64,000 nucleotides of DNA from Nyssa sinensis (lineage: Eukaryota > Streptophyta > Magnoliopsida > Cornales > Nyssaceae): the NCBI GenBank assembly GCA_008638375.1, contig CM018043.1, positions 42,190,651 to 42,254,650 on the forward strand, read 5' to 3'. Position 1 is the stretch's first letter. Every line of letters starts with the position of its first letter. This document shows, one piece after another, positions 20,289 to 32,690 of the stretch. A program made the translations under genes and the position numbers. The notes beneath the pieces were generated by a model. It did not search any database, was not told the DNA's origin, and saw nothing but the letters and a program-made list of their open reading frames with translations.

Positions 20289-23200
20289 TGTCACGACCCG
20301 AAACCCACCCTCTGCGGATTATCGGATCGCGATCGCCGCCCCGAGACCCGAAGGCCCGGAGACAAGGCTCGCATCTGCAGCGGTATCGAATAGATGTGCT
20401 ACACATGATTGCGGAAGCGTGAAAAACTTTTTTCTTTTCTTTTCTCATTTTAAATTATGCACATCCGTCCGATACTACTATTCCATACATAGCATACATG
20501 GTTACACATTCAGAGTATAACTAAAACTTAAAGACTTCATACATTAATACAATACATATTCGATTGCCCTGAGGGCTTATTACATACTCTTACATTGTCT
20601 ACTAATACAAAACGTACTACTAGTGTTCATAGGTTCTTCAAAAGAAACTACTTAACAGATCCTTCCAAAAACAGCTAGACTCATCGTTGTAGTCCTTAAG
20701 ACCCTGTCTGCTGCATCACCTGAAAGGGGGGTCCGAACAAAGTCCGGGTAAGCTAATCTAAGCTTGTGAGCAATTCCAGTGTTTGTCATGGGGTTTTCAA
20801 TTAGCAGTGGTTTTTAGTACATAAGAGTTGTAAAACATTCACTGCCAATTGCTTATACAATTTAGAATACAAAGTACATGCATTCTTAAAACAAATAGCT
20901 TTGAAACATTTAAAGTATTCAAGCTAAACTCGTACTTCGATAAATAGAGTATATAACTCAAAACATATGCATTTCAAATAACTTGGAAACATTTAAGATA
21001 TCCAAGCAGAACTCGTACTTCATCAGATAAATATATAACTTAAATCACATAAATATGTATTTGAAAATAAGGGTAAAACCTGCTTTCATTTCCAAAATCA
21101 CTTGTCATCTTTTCTCTTTAATTAGGTGGAATCTGTTTCGAACCAGACTCCCATTTTACTGCCAATACTATCTATCTCATTTGCCTGGGGGATTAGATCC
21201 TGCTACCGGGCATTTACTGTTGAATCCCGAAGGATTTCAACCTTCATAGGGGTTGGTACTTAGTACCGTTTATCTTATAAAACATTTATCACATAACTTC
21301 TTCAATAGATACTTTCATGAGTATATTTAAAACATGAATTGTATAATTTCTACAATAGGACTTCAAATACTTGTAACTATCAAATTCAGGATATTTAACA
21401 TAATTTGGCATTTAAAACTTTAGACATGCTGAAATATGTTTAAGAAAACTATGATAAATACCAATCACTGAGCATGTCATATAGAGTTATAAAACAGTAC
21501 AATTAAAAGCTGAATCATGTAAATACTGAATTTGAACTTCAAATACTTCATATCTTTGAACTTAAAACTTTTTCAAATCCATGGAGTTAAATTTCCAATT
21601 CAAACACAGGGTTACTCACCTTGATTCTTTAGGTTAGTGCTAAAAATACGCTTTCCCACTTTCCTTGTAATTCCTAAGAACAATTCATAAACACCTCATC
21701 AACTTCACATTCATTGTAATATCATCTCGATATTCCTTAACTTATGCTTAAATCGTATTAGATCCTAAAACGATTTCACAACTTCATAGGTACTTAATTT
21801 AACTCGTACTTGTAACCTATAACATAATTTAACGTATTAGAAATTGAATTTATTTCAATTATACTCTTCTGGGAGTTCCATTAACTTTAATTTAAAGTTA
21901 TTTATTTGACATGTTTACGTGTCGTGTCTTTTCGTATTTCGTTTCTCGTACTTGCCTTAGTATTAGTACTTTGGCATTACTCCAGTTCATAGTCATCTAA
22001 CAGATTCTATTTATCAAATTTTATGTCTTTTTCTTTAGACATTTCTTTTTGGTCGTATAGACTCTACCATTGAGTCCGGAGTGTCGAAGAAAGTCTGTTT
22101 AGGCTTTCCTAACATTTAATTCGGACTGTTATATGTAAAAGGACAAAATGGTCATTTATCCTTTTACGTGTCATATTTTTCTGTACTTCGTTTCATAATT
22201 TGGACTCCATTTTTGAGTCCGGGATGTCAAAGAAAGTCAATTTAGACCTTCTCTGATCTCATTTCGGCTTTAGGGGTACCACGGGTATTTTGGTCTTTTT
22301 ACCCCTTCACGTGTTTTTATTTTTCGGGACTCCATTTCGTGTTGTGGACCTCACCATTAGACTCAGAAGGTCCAAGATAGTAAGATTACACTAATAACTT
22401 GTAAAGTTTGGGTCGGGGGTATTTTGGTCATTTACCCCTTACGTGTATTTATTTTTTCGGGCCCCGTCTCGTAAAACGGACCCTACCATTGATCTCAGAA
22501 TGTCCAAAATAGTAAAATTACACTATTCATATGTTAAATTTGGACTTCGTTTGCTCTATTTATGCCACAAGGGCAAAATAGTAATTTAACCTTATTTATT
22601 AAATAATTAAATTTATTATTTAATTATTTAATTATTTTTCCAGGGGTCTAAATGCATAAACTTTCCCTCAGTTGGGCCTCAGTATATTTTTCTAAAGCCC
22701 AGGGGTCAATCCGTAATAACCAAAAGTCTTGGTTTATTTTATTTTAATTAATTTAGAAAAACCAAAGGGTTCAGTTAAAATATAAGTGAACCGGTCTGGT
22801 TCAGTGGTAACCCAACCGGTCTATCCGGTTTATTACATGTGGCTGACATTATCATGACGTCAGCCCTAGGTCTCATTTAATTTAAACCGACACTCAAAAC
22901 GGCGTCGTTGCATTTAATCGGTGGCAAGCCCAGAGGCTGCCACCTGTCCGAGTCGACCCAGCCCTATTTTAGAACCCGAGTTGACTCGTCTTCGTCTTCC
23001 CCACGAGAACCCACTGAAAACCCTAATTCCCGAATCCCTTTTTCTCCTATTTCGTGCAGTTTGGATCCATGGATCCTTACTGTTTTCGTTCCATTTTGCT
23101 CCTAAGGCATGAAGGACCAATTTGGCATTTGTTTTAGAGTTCAAGACGAACTCTTTGTTTCGGTTTAAGAGGTGATAATCCGAACTGTTAGTTCGGTCGT

Positions 23201-23424
23201 ATAGGTTCATTTCTTGATGGTTTTTCATGATCTTTGGCTTGTTATGATCCCCTCTTCATGGGGATCCAGTTTTCATTCCTTAGTGTTGATTTAAACTAAG
23301 TTTTAAAGGGTTGGGTTGTAAGACCCGTAACCTGCAAGTCACCGTAGGGGGTCCATTTCTTGAGCTTTATGGTCGCGGGTGTAGGTTTTTAAAACTCTCT
23401 TGGAGCCTAGTTGAGGTTCCAATA
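20289..23424 (-). mobile_element. Element A 5' LTR, part adjoining the primer site
   Basis: It matches 2557 onward base for base over long stretches. It is interrupted after CAATA (23420-23424) by another A-family LTR and continues at 27453. Confidence 0.93.
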
Positions 23425-26400
23425 TGTCACGACCCGAAACCCACCCACTGCGGATTACCGGATCGCGATCGCCGCCCCGAGACCCGAAGGCCCCGAGACA
23501 AGGCTCGCATCTGCAGCGGTATCGAATAGATGTGCTACACAAGATTGCGGAAGCGTGAAAAACTTTTTTCTTTTCTTTTCTCATTTTTAAATTAGGTACA
23601 TCCGTCCGATACTGCTGTTTCCATACATAGCATACATGGTTACACATTCAGAGTATAACTAAAACTTAAAGACTTCATACATTTATACAATACATATTCA
23701 GTTGCCCTGAGGGCTTATTACACATCCTTACATTGTTTACTAATACAAATATACTACTAGTGTTCATAAGTTCTTCAAAAGAACTACTTAACAGATCCTT
23801 CCAAAAATAGCTAGACTCATCGTTGTAGTCCTTAAAACCCTGTCTGCTGCATCACCTGAAAGGGGGGTCCGAACAAAGTCCGGGTAAGCTAATCTAAGCT
23901 TGTGAGCAATTCCAGTGTTCGTCATGGGGTTTTCAATTAGCAGTGGTTTTTAGTGCATAAGGGTTGTAAAACATTCACTGCCAATTGCTTATACAATTTA
24001 GAATACAAAGTGCATGCATTCTTAAAATAGATAGCTTTGAAACATTTAAAGTATTCAAGCTAAACTCGTACTTCGATAAATAGAGTATATAACTCAAAAC
24101 ATATGCATTTCAAATAACTTGGAAACATTTAAGATATCCAAGCAGAACTCGTACTTTATCAGATAAATATATAAACTTTAAATCACATAAATATGTATTT
24201 GAAAATGAGGGTAAAACCTGCTTCCATTTCCAAAATCACTTGTCATCTTTTCTCTTTAATTAGGTGGAATCTGTTTCGAACCAAACTCCCATTTTACTGC
24301 CAATACTGTCGATCTCATTTGCCTGGGGGATTAGATCCTGCTACCGGGCATTTACTGTTGAATCCCGAAGGATTTCAACATCACATAGGGTGGTACTTAG
24401 TACCATTTATCTTGTAAAACATTTATCACATAACTTCTTCAATAAATACTTTCATGAATAATTAAAACATGAAATGTATAATTTCTACAATAGGACTTCA
24501 AATACTTGTAATAATCAAATTCAGGATATTTAACATAATTTGGCATTTAAAACTTTAGACATGCTGAAATATGTTTTAAGAAAACTATGATAAATACCAA
24601 TCACTAAGCATGTCATATTGAGTTATAAAACAGTGCAATTAAAAGCTGAATCATGTAAATACTGAATTTGAAACTTCAAATACTTCACATCTTTGAATTT
24701 AAAACTTTTCAAATCCATGGAGTTAAATCTCCAATTCAAACACAGGGTTACTCACCTTGATTCTTTAGGGTTAGTGCTAAAAATGCGCTTTCCCACTTTC
24801 CTTGTAGTTCCTAAGAACAATTCATAAACACCTCATCAACTTCACATTCATGGTAATATCATCTTGATATTCCTTAACTTATGCTTAAATCGTATTAGAT
24901 CCTAAAACGATTTCATAATTTCATAGGTATTTAATTTAACTCGTACTTGTAACCTATGACATAGTTTAATGTGTTAGAAATTGAATTTATTTCAATTTAT
25001 ACTCTTCTGGGAGTTCCATTAACTTTAATTTAAAGTTATTTATTTGACATGTTTACGTGTTGTGTCTTTTCGTATTTCGTTTCTCGTACTTGCCTTAGTA
25101 TTAGTACTTTGGCATTACTCCAGTTCATAGTCATCTAACAGATTCTATTTATCAAATTTTATGTCTTTTTCTTTAGACATTTCTTTTTGGTCGAATAGAC
25201 TCTACCATTGAGTTCGGAGTGTCGAAGAAAGTCTGTTTAGGCTTTCCTAACATTTAATTCGGACTGTTATATGTAAAAGGGCAAAATGGTCATTTACCGT
25301 TTTACGTGTCATATTTTTCTGTACTTCGTTTCGTAATTTGGACTCCATTTTTGAGTCCGGGATGTCAAGGAAAGTCAATTTAGACCTTCTCTGATTTCAT
25401 TTTGGCTTTAGGGGTACCAGGGGTATTTTGGTCTTTTTACCCCTTTACGTGTCTTTATTTTTCGGGACTCCATTTCGTGTTGTGGACCTCACCATTGGAC
25501 TCAGAAGGTCCAAGATAGTAAGAATATACTAATAACTTGTAAATTTTGGTCAAGGGGTATTTTGGTCATTTACCCCTTTGTGTATTTATTTTTTTAGGCC
25601 CCGTCTCGTAAAACGGACCCTACCATTGATCTCAGAATGTCCAAAATAGTAAAATTACACTATTCATATGTTTAATTTGGACTTCTTTTGCTCTATTTAT
25701 GCCACAAGGGCAAAATAGTAATTTAACCTCATTTATTAAATAATTAAATTAATTATTTAATTATTTTTCCAGGGGTCTAAATGCATAAATTTTCCCTCAG
25801 TTGGGCCTCAGTATATTTTTCTAAAGCCCAGGGGTCAATCCGTAATAACCAAAAGTATTGGTTTATTTCATTTTAATTAATTTAGAAAAACCAAAGGGTT
25901 CAGTTAAAATATAAGTGAACCGGTCTGGTTCAGTGGTAACCCAACCGGTCTATCCGGTTTATTACATGTGGCTGATGTCATGATGACGTCAGTCCTAGTT
26001 CTCATTTAAATTAACCGACATTCCAAAACGACGCCGTTCTAATTAATCGGTGGCAAGCCCAGAGGCTGCCACCTGTCCGAGTCAACTCAGCCCCATTTTT
26101 AAAAACGAGTTGACTCGTCTTCATCTTCCCCACGAGACCCGACTGAAAAACCCTAATTTTTGAATCCATTTCTTCCTATTTCGTGCATTTGTACACAGCC
26201 AATCTCTACTGTTTTGGTCCCAAATTATCCCCAAGGTATATACAAATCGTTTGGCATTCATTTTAGGTTTTAAAACCCTTTCATAAGTTCGGTTTTGGAC
26301 ATGATAATCCGAACTGTCATTTTGGTCGTATAGGTTCATTTCTTGATGGTTTTTCATGATCTTTGGCTTGTTATGATCCCCTCTTCATGGGGATCCATAT

Positions 26401-27447
26401 CTCGTTCTTAAATATCAAATTAACACAAAGTTAAAAGGATTGGGTCTTACACCCGTAACCTGCAACTCATTATTTGAAGGCCATTGTTTGTGATTTTTGG
26501 TCGCGGTCACACGTTTTTATAACCTTCATGGCTTCTTCTTGAAGCCTTGATACTCCAAAACAAGTTTAAAGGAAGTTGATTCAGACCTGCCATGGGCAAG
26601 GTCTTCAATGGCTGTCCTAACTGGGTTTCATATTTTTAGGTGGTTTGAAGCTCAAAATCCATAGATAATCGAGTCTAAATATGTCCTACATATCATATAT
26701 AGAAAATGGAAGCTTTAAATCAGTTTATATATAGAGAAATTCTAGAGAGAGAAAATACTGGTTTGTGTTCTCTCACCTTTTTTCCTTCGGTTTTCTCCCT
26801 TTCTTCTTGCTTTGAGTCCTTCCTTAGCTTCTCAGTTCTTCTTCTTTTGGTTTCTTTTGCAAGAAGAAAGCATGGTTTGCATGCTTGGGATTTTATAGAG
26901 AAGTGACCGACCTCTCTCTCTCTACTGTTCTCTCTCTATCTCCTCATGACCTCATGGCCGAAACCCTTCACCTCTCAATTGATTCTCTTACACCAATTAA
27001 TTTTACTTTTTCTCTATTCAGCTTTCTCTTCAATTTTTGCAAGATATTTCATATATATATTATATATAATATATCACACACACCATCACATGGAGACACA
27101 CACACTAGCCGACACACACACACACACTGCACTGTTCACACACTGTTCACATGTATATACATTTATATATATATATATATATATCCTCCCTTGTATACAT
27201 GTAATTATATATATATATATATACATATTTATACACATTTCATAATATACACACAATACACCATATTGTGTGCATATGTGTGTTTATTTATATTTAATTT
27301 TAACAATTAAATATATTCTAATATTTTACATTGATTAATTATTTAATTAATCAATTTTCCTCTTTAATGTAAATACCTTTACACAATTTATTTCATTGTC
27401 TCGTAATGCGTGCCATATGACCTGGTATCCCGGGTCGGGATATTACA
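23425..27447 (-). mobile_element. Solo LTR of the A family nested in A's own 5' LTR
   Basis: It has complete TG..CA ends (TGTCACG at 23425, ATATTACA ending 27447) and is 4023 bp long. Perfect CAATA duplications lie on both sides (23420-23424, 27448-27452). No internal region remains, so it arose by LTR-LTR recombination after insertion. It is more diverged from the host LTR than the two host LTRs are from each other (for example, its 26140-26480 section reads differently). Confidence 0.94.
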
Positions 27448-27452
27448 CAATA

Positions 27453-28334
27453 ACCCAAACATGATTTAATCATCACGGTTTCAGACCTGCTTGAGCAAGG
27501 TCCATCCATGGCCGTAGCTTATGGGTCTTGTAATCTTAGGTGTCTTTAAGCTTAAATTTCATGCTAGGTATGATTAGAATGTGTTCTAAACATCATATTT
27601 ATAAAATGAAAGCTTTAAATCAGTTTATACTTAGAGAAATTCTAGAGAGAGAATTTAAAAAGTTTTGGTGGGTTTACCTTTCACCACTGATTTCTCTTTC
27701 TTTCTTGCTCTAAAACCCTTCTTCTTTACTCATCAGGTTCCCTTCCTTTGGTTTCTTTCGTGAGAGAACAACATGCTTTGCATGTTTTGGGTTTGTCTTA
27801 TAAAGGAAGAAACCGACCTCTCTCTCTCCTCATTTTCTCTCTCTACTGTTCTCTCTCTCTTCTTTCTGATTGTAGCCCTACACTAGCCCTCACTTCTCAT
27901 AAATTTTGTTTTTTCTCTTTTCCACTTTACATTAAATTTTTGTAAGATATTTCATATATATATACATATAATATAATACACACACTTTCATGTGAAGAAA
28001 CACACACTAGCCGACACACACACACACTGCACTATTCACACACTGTTCACATGTATATACATTATATATATAGATATTCTTCCTTGTATACATGTATTTA
28101 TATATATACATATTTATACACATTTTATAATATACACACACAATACACCATAATGTGTGTATATGTGTGCTTATTTATATTTAATTTTAACAATTAAATA
28201 TATTCCAATATCATACATTAATTAATTATTTAATTAATCAATTTTCCTCTTTAGTGTAAATACCTTTACACAACTTTTTCCATTGCCTCGTAATGCATGC
28301 CATATGACCCGGTATCCCGGGTCCGGATATTACA
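27453..28334 (-). mobile_element. Element A 5' LTR, outer part
   Basis: It continues the host LTR (aacccaaacatgatttaatc.., as at 5695) to the terminus GGATATTACA at 28334. AT and CA microsatellites recur as in the 3' LTR. Confidence 0.92.
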
Positions 28335-28336
28335 TT

Positions 28337-28758
28337 AGGGAATCCCACATCGCCTGGGGAAGGAAGGGGGAAGTTATTCATAAGTGCGAACTGGTCCCCA
28401 TATGGTATGACGCGTTTTGGGGTGGGGCAAGCCCATCGCTAGGAGAAAACCGTGCAGGTGGAAGGCCCAAAGCGGACAATATCATGCCATTGAGGTCAGG
28501 GTCGTTACAGTGGTATCAGAGCCCGACCCAGTCGGAAATGTGAGGGCCCAGAACCTCGCTGCGGACAGCGAGCCAAAGGAGGGGAGAGGGAATCCCACAT
28601 CGCCTAGGGAAGGAAGGGGAAGTTATTCATAAGTGCGAACTGGTCCCCATATGGTATGACGCGTTTTGGGGTGGGGCAAGCCCATCGCCAGGAGAAAACC
28701 GTGCGGGCGGAAGGCCCAAAGCGGACAATATCATGCCATTGAGGTCAGGGTCGTTACA
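28337..28758 (+). mobile_element. TRIM element (terminal-repeat retrotransposon in miniature), 422 bp
   Basis: Two direct repeats of 173 and 172 bp (28337-28509, 28587-28758; AGGGAATCCCACATCGCC.. to ..CAGGGTCGTTACA) flank only ~77 bp. The internal stretch starts with TGGTATCAGAGC (28511-28522, initiator-Met primer site) and ends with the purine tract AAAGGAGGGGAG (28575-28586). There is no coding capacity. It sits exactly at the right end of element A; TACA lies on both sides of it. The exact first bases are uncertain, because the two copies differ before AGGGAAT. The 166-residue frame across it is accidental. Confidence 0.9.
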
Positions 28759-28763
28759 TACAC

Positions 28764-29270
28764 TGTTGCTATAATAAACCAGTCAATCAGCCAGCCATGC
28801 CGCGCGCCCCGTGCGCCTGCCATGAGCCCATGCCATGCCCCTTACGCTCGTGCCTGTGCCCCCCTTGCGTGTCACAGCACCCCTGTGCGCTCAACCCCCC
28901 AGCACCCCCTTGCCCCAGCCCTTGGCCATTTGTTGTGGGCTATGTTTGGCCAATCTTTAGGCCATGTTTGGCCATCCTTTTGGGCCATGTTTAACTACTC
29001 TTTTAAGCCATGTTTGGTAACCTTTTGGGACCATGTTTGGTCATTACTTAGGAAAATATTTGACCTTTATTTAGGCCATATTGGGCCACCAACCTTGACT
29101 ATACTTTGTCTTTATTTTAGGCTATGTTTAGCCTACACTTTAAGCCATTTTAAGACAAGATCTTGAAAATTAACAAGTAAAAGCTAATTAAAAACAAATA
29201 TGTTAATTAAATTCTTTTATTTCATTATTCTCACTCACTCCCTGGGTTTATGAAAATTCGGGGCGTGACA
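28764..29270 (+). mobile_element. Inserted LTR (solo-like), right part
   Basis: It continues the LTR of 397-2556 after element A and the TRIM. It begins after TACAC (28759-28763) and ends CGGGGCGTGACA at 29270, the same terminus as element E (61376, reverse). A local run of 'ggccatgtttgg' variants lies at 28925-29090. Confidence 0.65.
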
Positions 29271-30217
29271 ATCTTGATATTTATCAGTGCTAGATTTGTA
29301 CTTAGTCACAAACTCCATCTAGATGCCTAGTATGACCCGAGGAAGGGGTCACATCTCGAGGAAGGGGACCAGTTTCCATCATGGCTATGTTGAGGCATAG
29401 TGCATGACACCAGTCCTAGAGGATGCAGTTTACATTATTGAGCTCAGTGCCTTATGCACATAGAGGTATGCTAGGCCCCGTAGTTGATCGCATCCACCAG
29501 TTTTGACATCACTATCTATTTATTGTGATTCATAATATGATCATGTTCTTGTATGGATGATCATGTACTTGCACAGTTTTTATTGCGTACATACTATGAT
29601 AATGTATTTGACAGCTTTTGACTGTAGCATATGATGTTGCCTTTCAGACTAGATGTTCTTTGATTATCATCTGTATTCCTGATCATTTGATATTCATTGA
29701 TGAGCTATGATTGTTGCTATAATATTTACTGACTATCTTATTCATTCTATATCCTTGTTACTTGGAATTATTCAATTTTATCCAGATCCTATACACACGA
29801 CAGAGTAGGAGACTTACTTATTGAGCTTAGTTTAGCTCACTCCAAACTTACATGTTTGATTTTCAGGGACTAACACGGAGGACAGACCGTAGGAGGCTGC
29901 AACTATAGGTTGGACATTTTTGGCAAGTAATGGTAATAGTAGTACAGTCTTGTAGCACTCCCATGTATTCACGTCCTGGGGACAAAATGATGTATTAGAA
30001 ATTTTATAGGCTATATTTTGTATTAGTAGATTGATACGTACATGTAACCCTTTTTCTTTATTATTTTTCGCTATGTTAATATATGATGATGTATGTGGTT
30101 ACATATTAGTTGCACTGATGATAGTGTAACAGGATAATTAGGTCTGGTTCGGCGAAAGGTCCGAGTCGGATGGTTGCGGTCTTTTAATCTGCAGAGGGTG
30201 GGTTGCAGATCATGACA
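29271..30217 (+). mobile_element. Outer LTR, right fragment
   Basis: It resumes the LTR of 1-391 (atcttgatatttatcagtgc.., compare atcctgatatattattagtgcc at about 43211). It ends in TCATGACA at 30217. Within it are the shared hairpin-like 'tgagcttagtttagctca' and TTTTCAGG (29860-29867). No primer site follows, so it is a 3' or solo LTR. Confidence 0.75.
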
Positions 30218-30769
30218 ACAGGAGTACTTGCAGTAGTCATTTAGACTGATATCACAAAGTTATAAAAAAAAAAAAGGTTAATGAACTTTAAATCTGTATT
30301 TAAACAGATTACTAAAATAATGAAGCAATCTTTAATTTAATTAAATAAAATAAAGAACTAAATTTCTATAATAAACAGAAATACAAGCAGCAAAATTATT
30401 TTTTTTTCTTTTTTTTTCTTCAGTTCTGAATTTTTTCAATTGGCAGTATGAGATGCTGCAAAATTTTTGTTGTATATACTGATATATATATATATATATG
30501 TATATATAGGATAATTCGTCTTAAGATTGTTAATTAATGTATATATATATATAAATCAGTTTTGTAATAAAACAAAAACTATTTTTTTTTTATGAAACAA
30601 GATTTTGTTCTTGAAAAAAAAACAAAAAAGAAAGAAAAACCAAATACAGAGAATGTTGTTCTAAAACACCACAGTATAAGACTTTTCAAAGCAAAGACTA
30701 AAACTGAAAATAGAAAACTATTTTACAGTATAAGGAAATAGTAATGGAAACTAAACAAGAACACATACA
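30218..30769. other. AT-rich stretch without recognised feature
   Basis: Poly-A/T runs and (TA)n at about 30480-30555. I see no gene or repeat boundary. Confidence 0.5.
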
Positions 30770-30955
30770 AAATTTGCAGAAACTGAAACAGTGATTAAGG
30801 CTTGTGTTTTACACAATATTCTTAAGACGAATTATAGCCCTCGCAACGGTGCTTATGAGTTCTTGGTCGTACGTCTCCTAGGATACAATGATCGCATACA
30901 CGCAGATGTTAAACACTATAATTGCGTTTCTGGCGAATCAAAACTAGTGACTTAA
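30770..30955 (+). pseudogene. Transposase-tail-like ORF, copy 1
   Basis: It reads (E)TVIKACVLHNILKTNYSP.. to a TAA at 30953-30955. The pattern 'KACVLHN' resembles the last helix of PIF/Harbinger DDE transposases (DDE_Tnp_4 type), but the catalytic domain is not present here. Identity is tentative. Confidence 0.35.
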
Positions 30956-31394
30956 ACTCTCTCAAACTTTATGATTACTGACGCACAGAATGTAAGAAAA
31001 AATTTGATGATAGAATGGTAAGTGCAGTGGTGTTTATATAGAGTCCCTCGCGCCCAAAGCCAAATGCAATCGCTAAACGACAACGTTAGATTTAATTATC
31101 CTGGTAACTAAATTATAGCTTTTTGGACTATTTTCATTAGATTTAATTATCCTGGTAACTAAATGACAGCGTTTTGGATTGTTTCTAACAGTGACAAAAA
31201 CGGAAGTATTTTGAAAAAATATTTAAATAATTTTGACCCAAAAAGATATATACATAGCAGGCTAAAGCCCAAACCCGACGCGGTTCGATTTGGGGCAATG
31301 GCACATTTTGGAAAAATATTTAAATAATTTTTACCCAAAAAGATATATACACAACGGGCCAAGGCCCAAACCCAACCCGGTTCGGTTTGGGACA

Positions 31395-31589
31395 ATGGTT
31401 ACAGAATTTACAGAAACTAAAATAGTAATCAAGGCTTGTGTTTTACACAATATTCTTAAGACGAATTATAGCCCTTGCAGTGGTGCTTATGAGCTCTTGG
31501 TCGTACGTCTCCTAGGATACAATGATCGCATACACGCAGATGTCAAACACTATAATTGCGTGTCTGGCGAATCAAAACTAGTGACTTGA
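31395..31589 (+). pseudogene. Transposase-tail-like ORF, copy 2
   Basis: It has the same frame and stop position as copy 1 (IVIKACVLHNILK .. GYNDRIHADVKHYN). The open frame extends upstream to 31290 only through the subrepeat. Confidence 0.35.
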
Positions 31590-32030
31590 ACTCTCTCAAA
31601 CTTTATGATTACTGATGCACAGAATGTAAGAAAAAATTTGATGATTGAATGGTAAATGCAGTGGTGTTTATATAAAGTCCTTCGCGCCCAAAGCCAAACG
31701 CAATCGCTAAACGACAACGTTAGATTTAATTATCCTGGTAACTAAATGAAAGCATTTTGGACTATTTGTGTTATATTTAATTATCCTAGTAACTAAACAA
31801 CAGCGTTTTGGATTGTTTCTAACAATGACAAAAATGGAAATGTTTTGAAAAAATATTTAAATAATTTTTACCCAAAAAGATATATACATAGCGGGCTAAT
31901 GCCCAAACCTGACGCAGTTCGGTTTGGGGCAGCGACACATTTTTGGAAAAATATTTAAATAATTTTTACCCAAAAAGATATATACACAGCGGGCCAAGGC
32001 CCAAACCCAACCCGGTTCGGTTTGGGACAA

Positions 32031-32224
32031 TGGTTATGGAATTCGTAGAAACTGAAACAGTGATCAAGGCTTGTGTTTTACACAATGTTCTTGAGATGAA
32101 TTATGGCCCTTGCAGTGGTGTTTATGAGCTCTTAGTCGTACGTCTTCTAGGATACAATGATCACGTACAAGCAGATGTTAAGCACTGCAACTACGTGTCT
32201 CGCGAACCAAAACTAGTGACTTAA
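32031..32224 (+). pseudogene. Transposase-tail-like ORF, copy 3
   Basis: ETVIKACVLHNVLEMNYGP .. GYNDHVQADVKHCN, with the same end. It is the most diverged at the residue level but still open. Confidence 0.35.
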
Positions 32225-32690
32225 ACTCTCTCAGACTTTATGATTAATGACACAGAGAATGTAAGAAAAAATTCGATAATTGAATGGTAAGTGCAGTGGT
32301 GTTTATATAGAGTCCTTCGTGCCCAAAGCCTAATGCTATTTCTAAACGACGACGTTGGATTTAATTATCCTAGTAACTAAACGACAGCGTTTTGGACTGT
32401 TTGCGTTAGATTTAATTATCCTAGTAACTAAACGACAACGTTTTGGACTGTTTCTAACAATGACAAAAATGGCAGCGTTTTGAAAAAATATTTAAATAAT
32501 TTTTACCCAAAAGGATATATACACAACTGGCTAAGGCCCAAACCCGACCCAGTTCGGTTTGGGGCAACGACGCGGTTTGGAAAAATATTTAAATAATTTT
32601 TACCTAAAAAGATATATACACAACGGGCCAAGGCCTAAACCCGACCCGGTTCGGTTTGGGGCAATGGCGCGTGCGCGTGTGGTGAACCAA

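Larger units (their letters stand above)
30770..32690 (+). repeat. 635-bp unit repeated three times
   Basis: The landmark 'aaggcttgtgttttacacaat' occurs at 30798, 31431 and 32066, a spacing of 634-635. Each unit holds an open tail ending VKHYN..T-stop or similar. A TATA-like GTTTATATA follows 70-90 bp later, then 'aaacgac(a/g)acgttagatttaattatcct', and a pair of ~98-bp subrepeats with 'aaaaatatttaaataattttta(c)ccaaaaagatatatac' and 'ggttcggtttgggacaatgg'. All copies are direct. Confidence 0.88.

Noticed and set aside
26885..27310. 141-residue frame rich in Tyr/Ile/His
   Set aside because: It is translation of (AT)n and (CA)n microsatellites in an LTR. Similar frames recur at 35566, 41247, 50496 and 59002 for the same reason.
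28417..29166. Frames of 71 and 166 residues sharing MGWGKPIARRKPC
   Set aside because: They arise from the two TRIM terminal repeats and run into unrelated flanking sequence.
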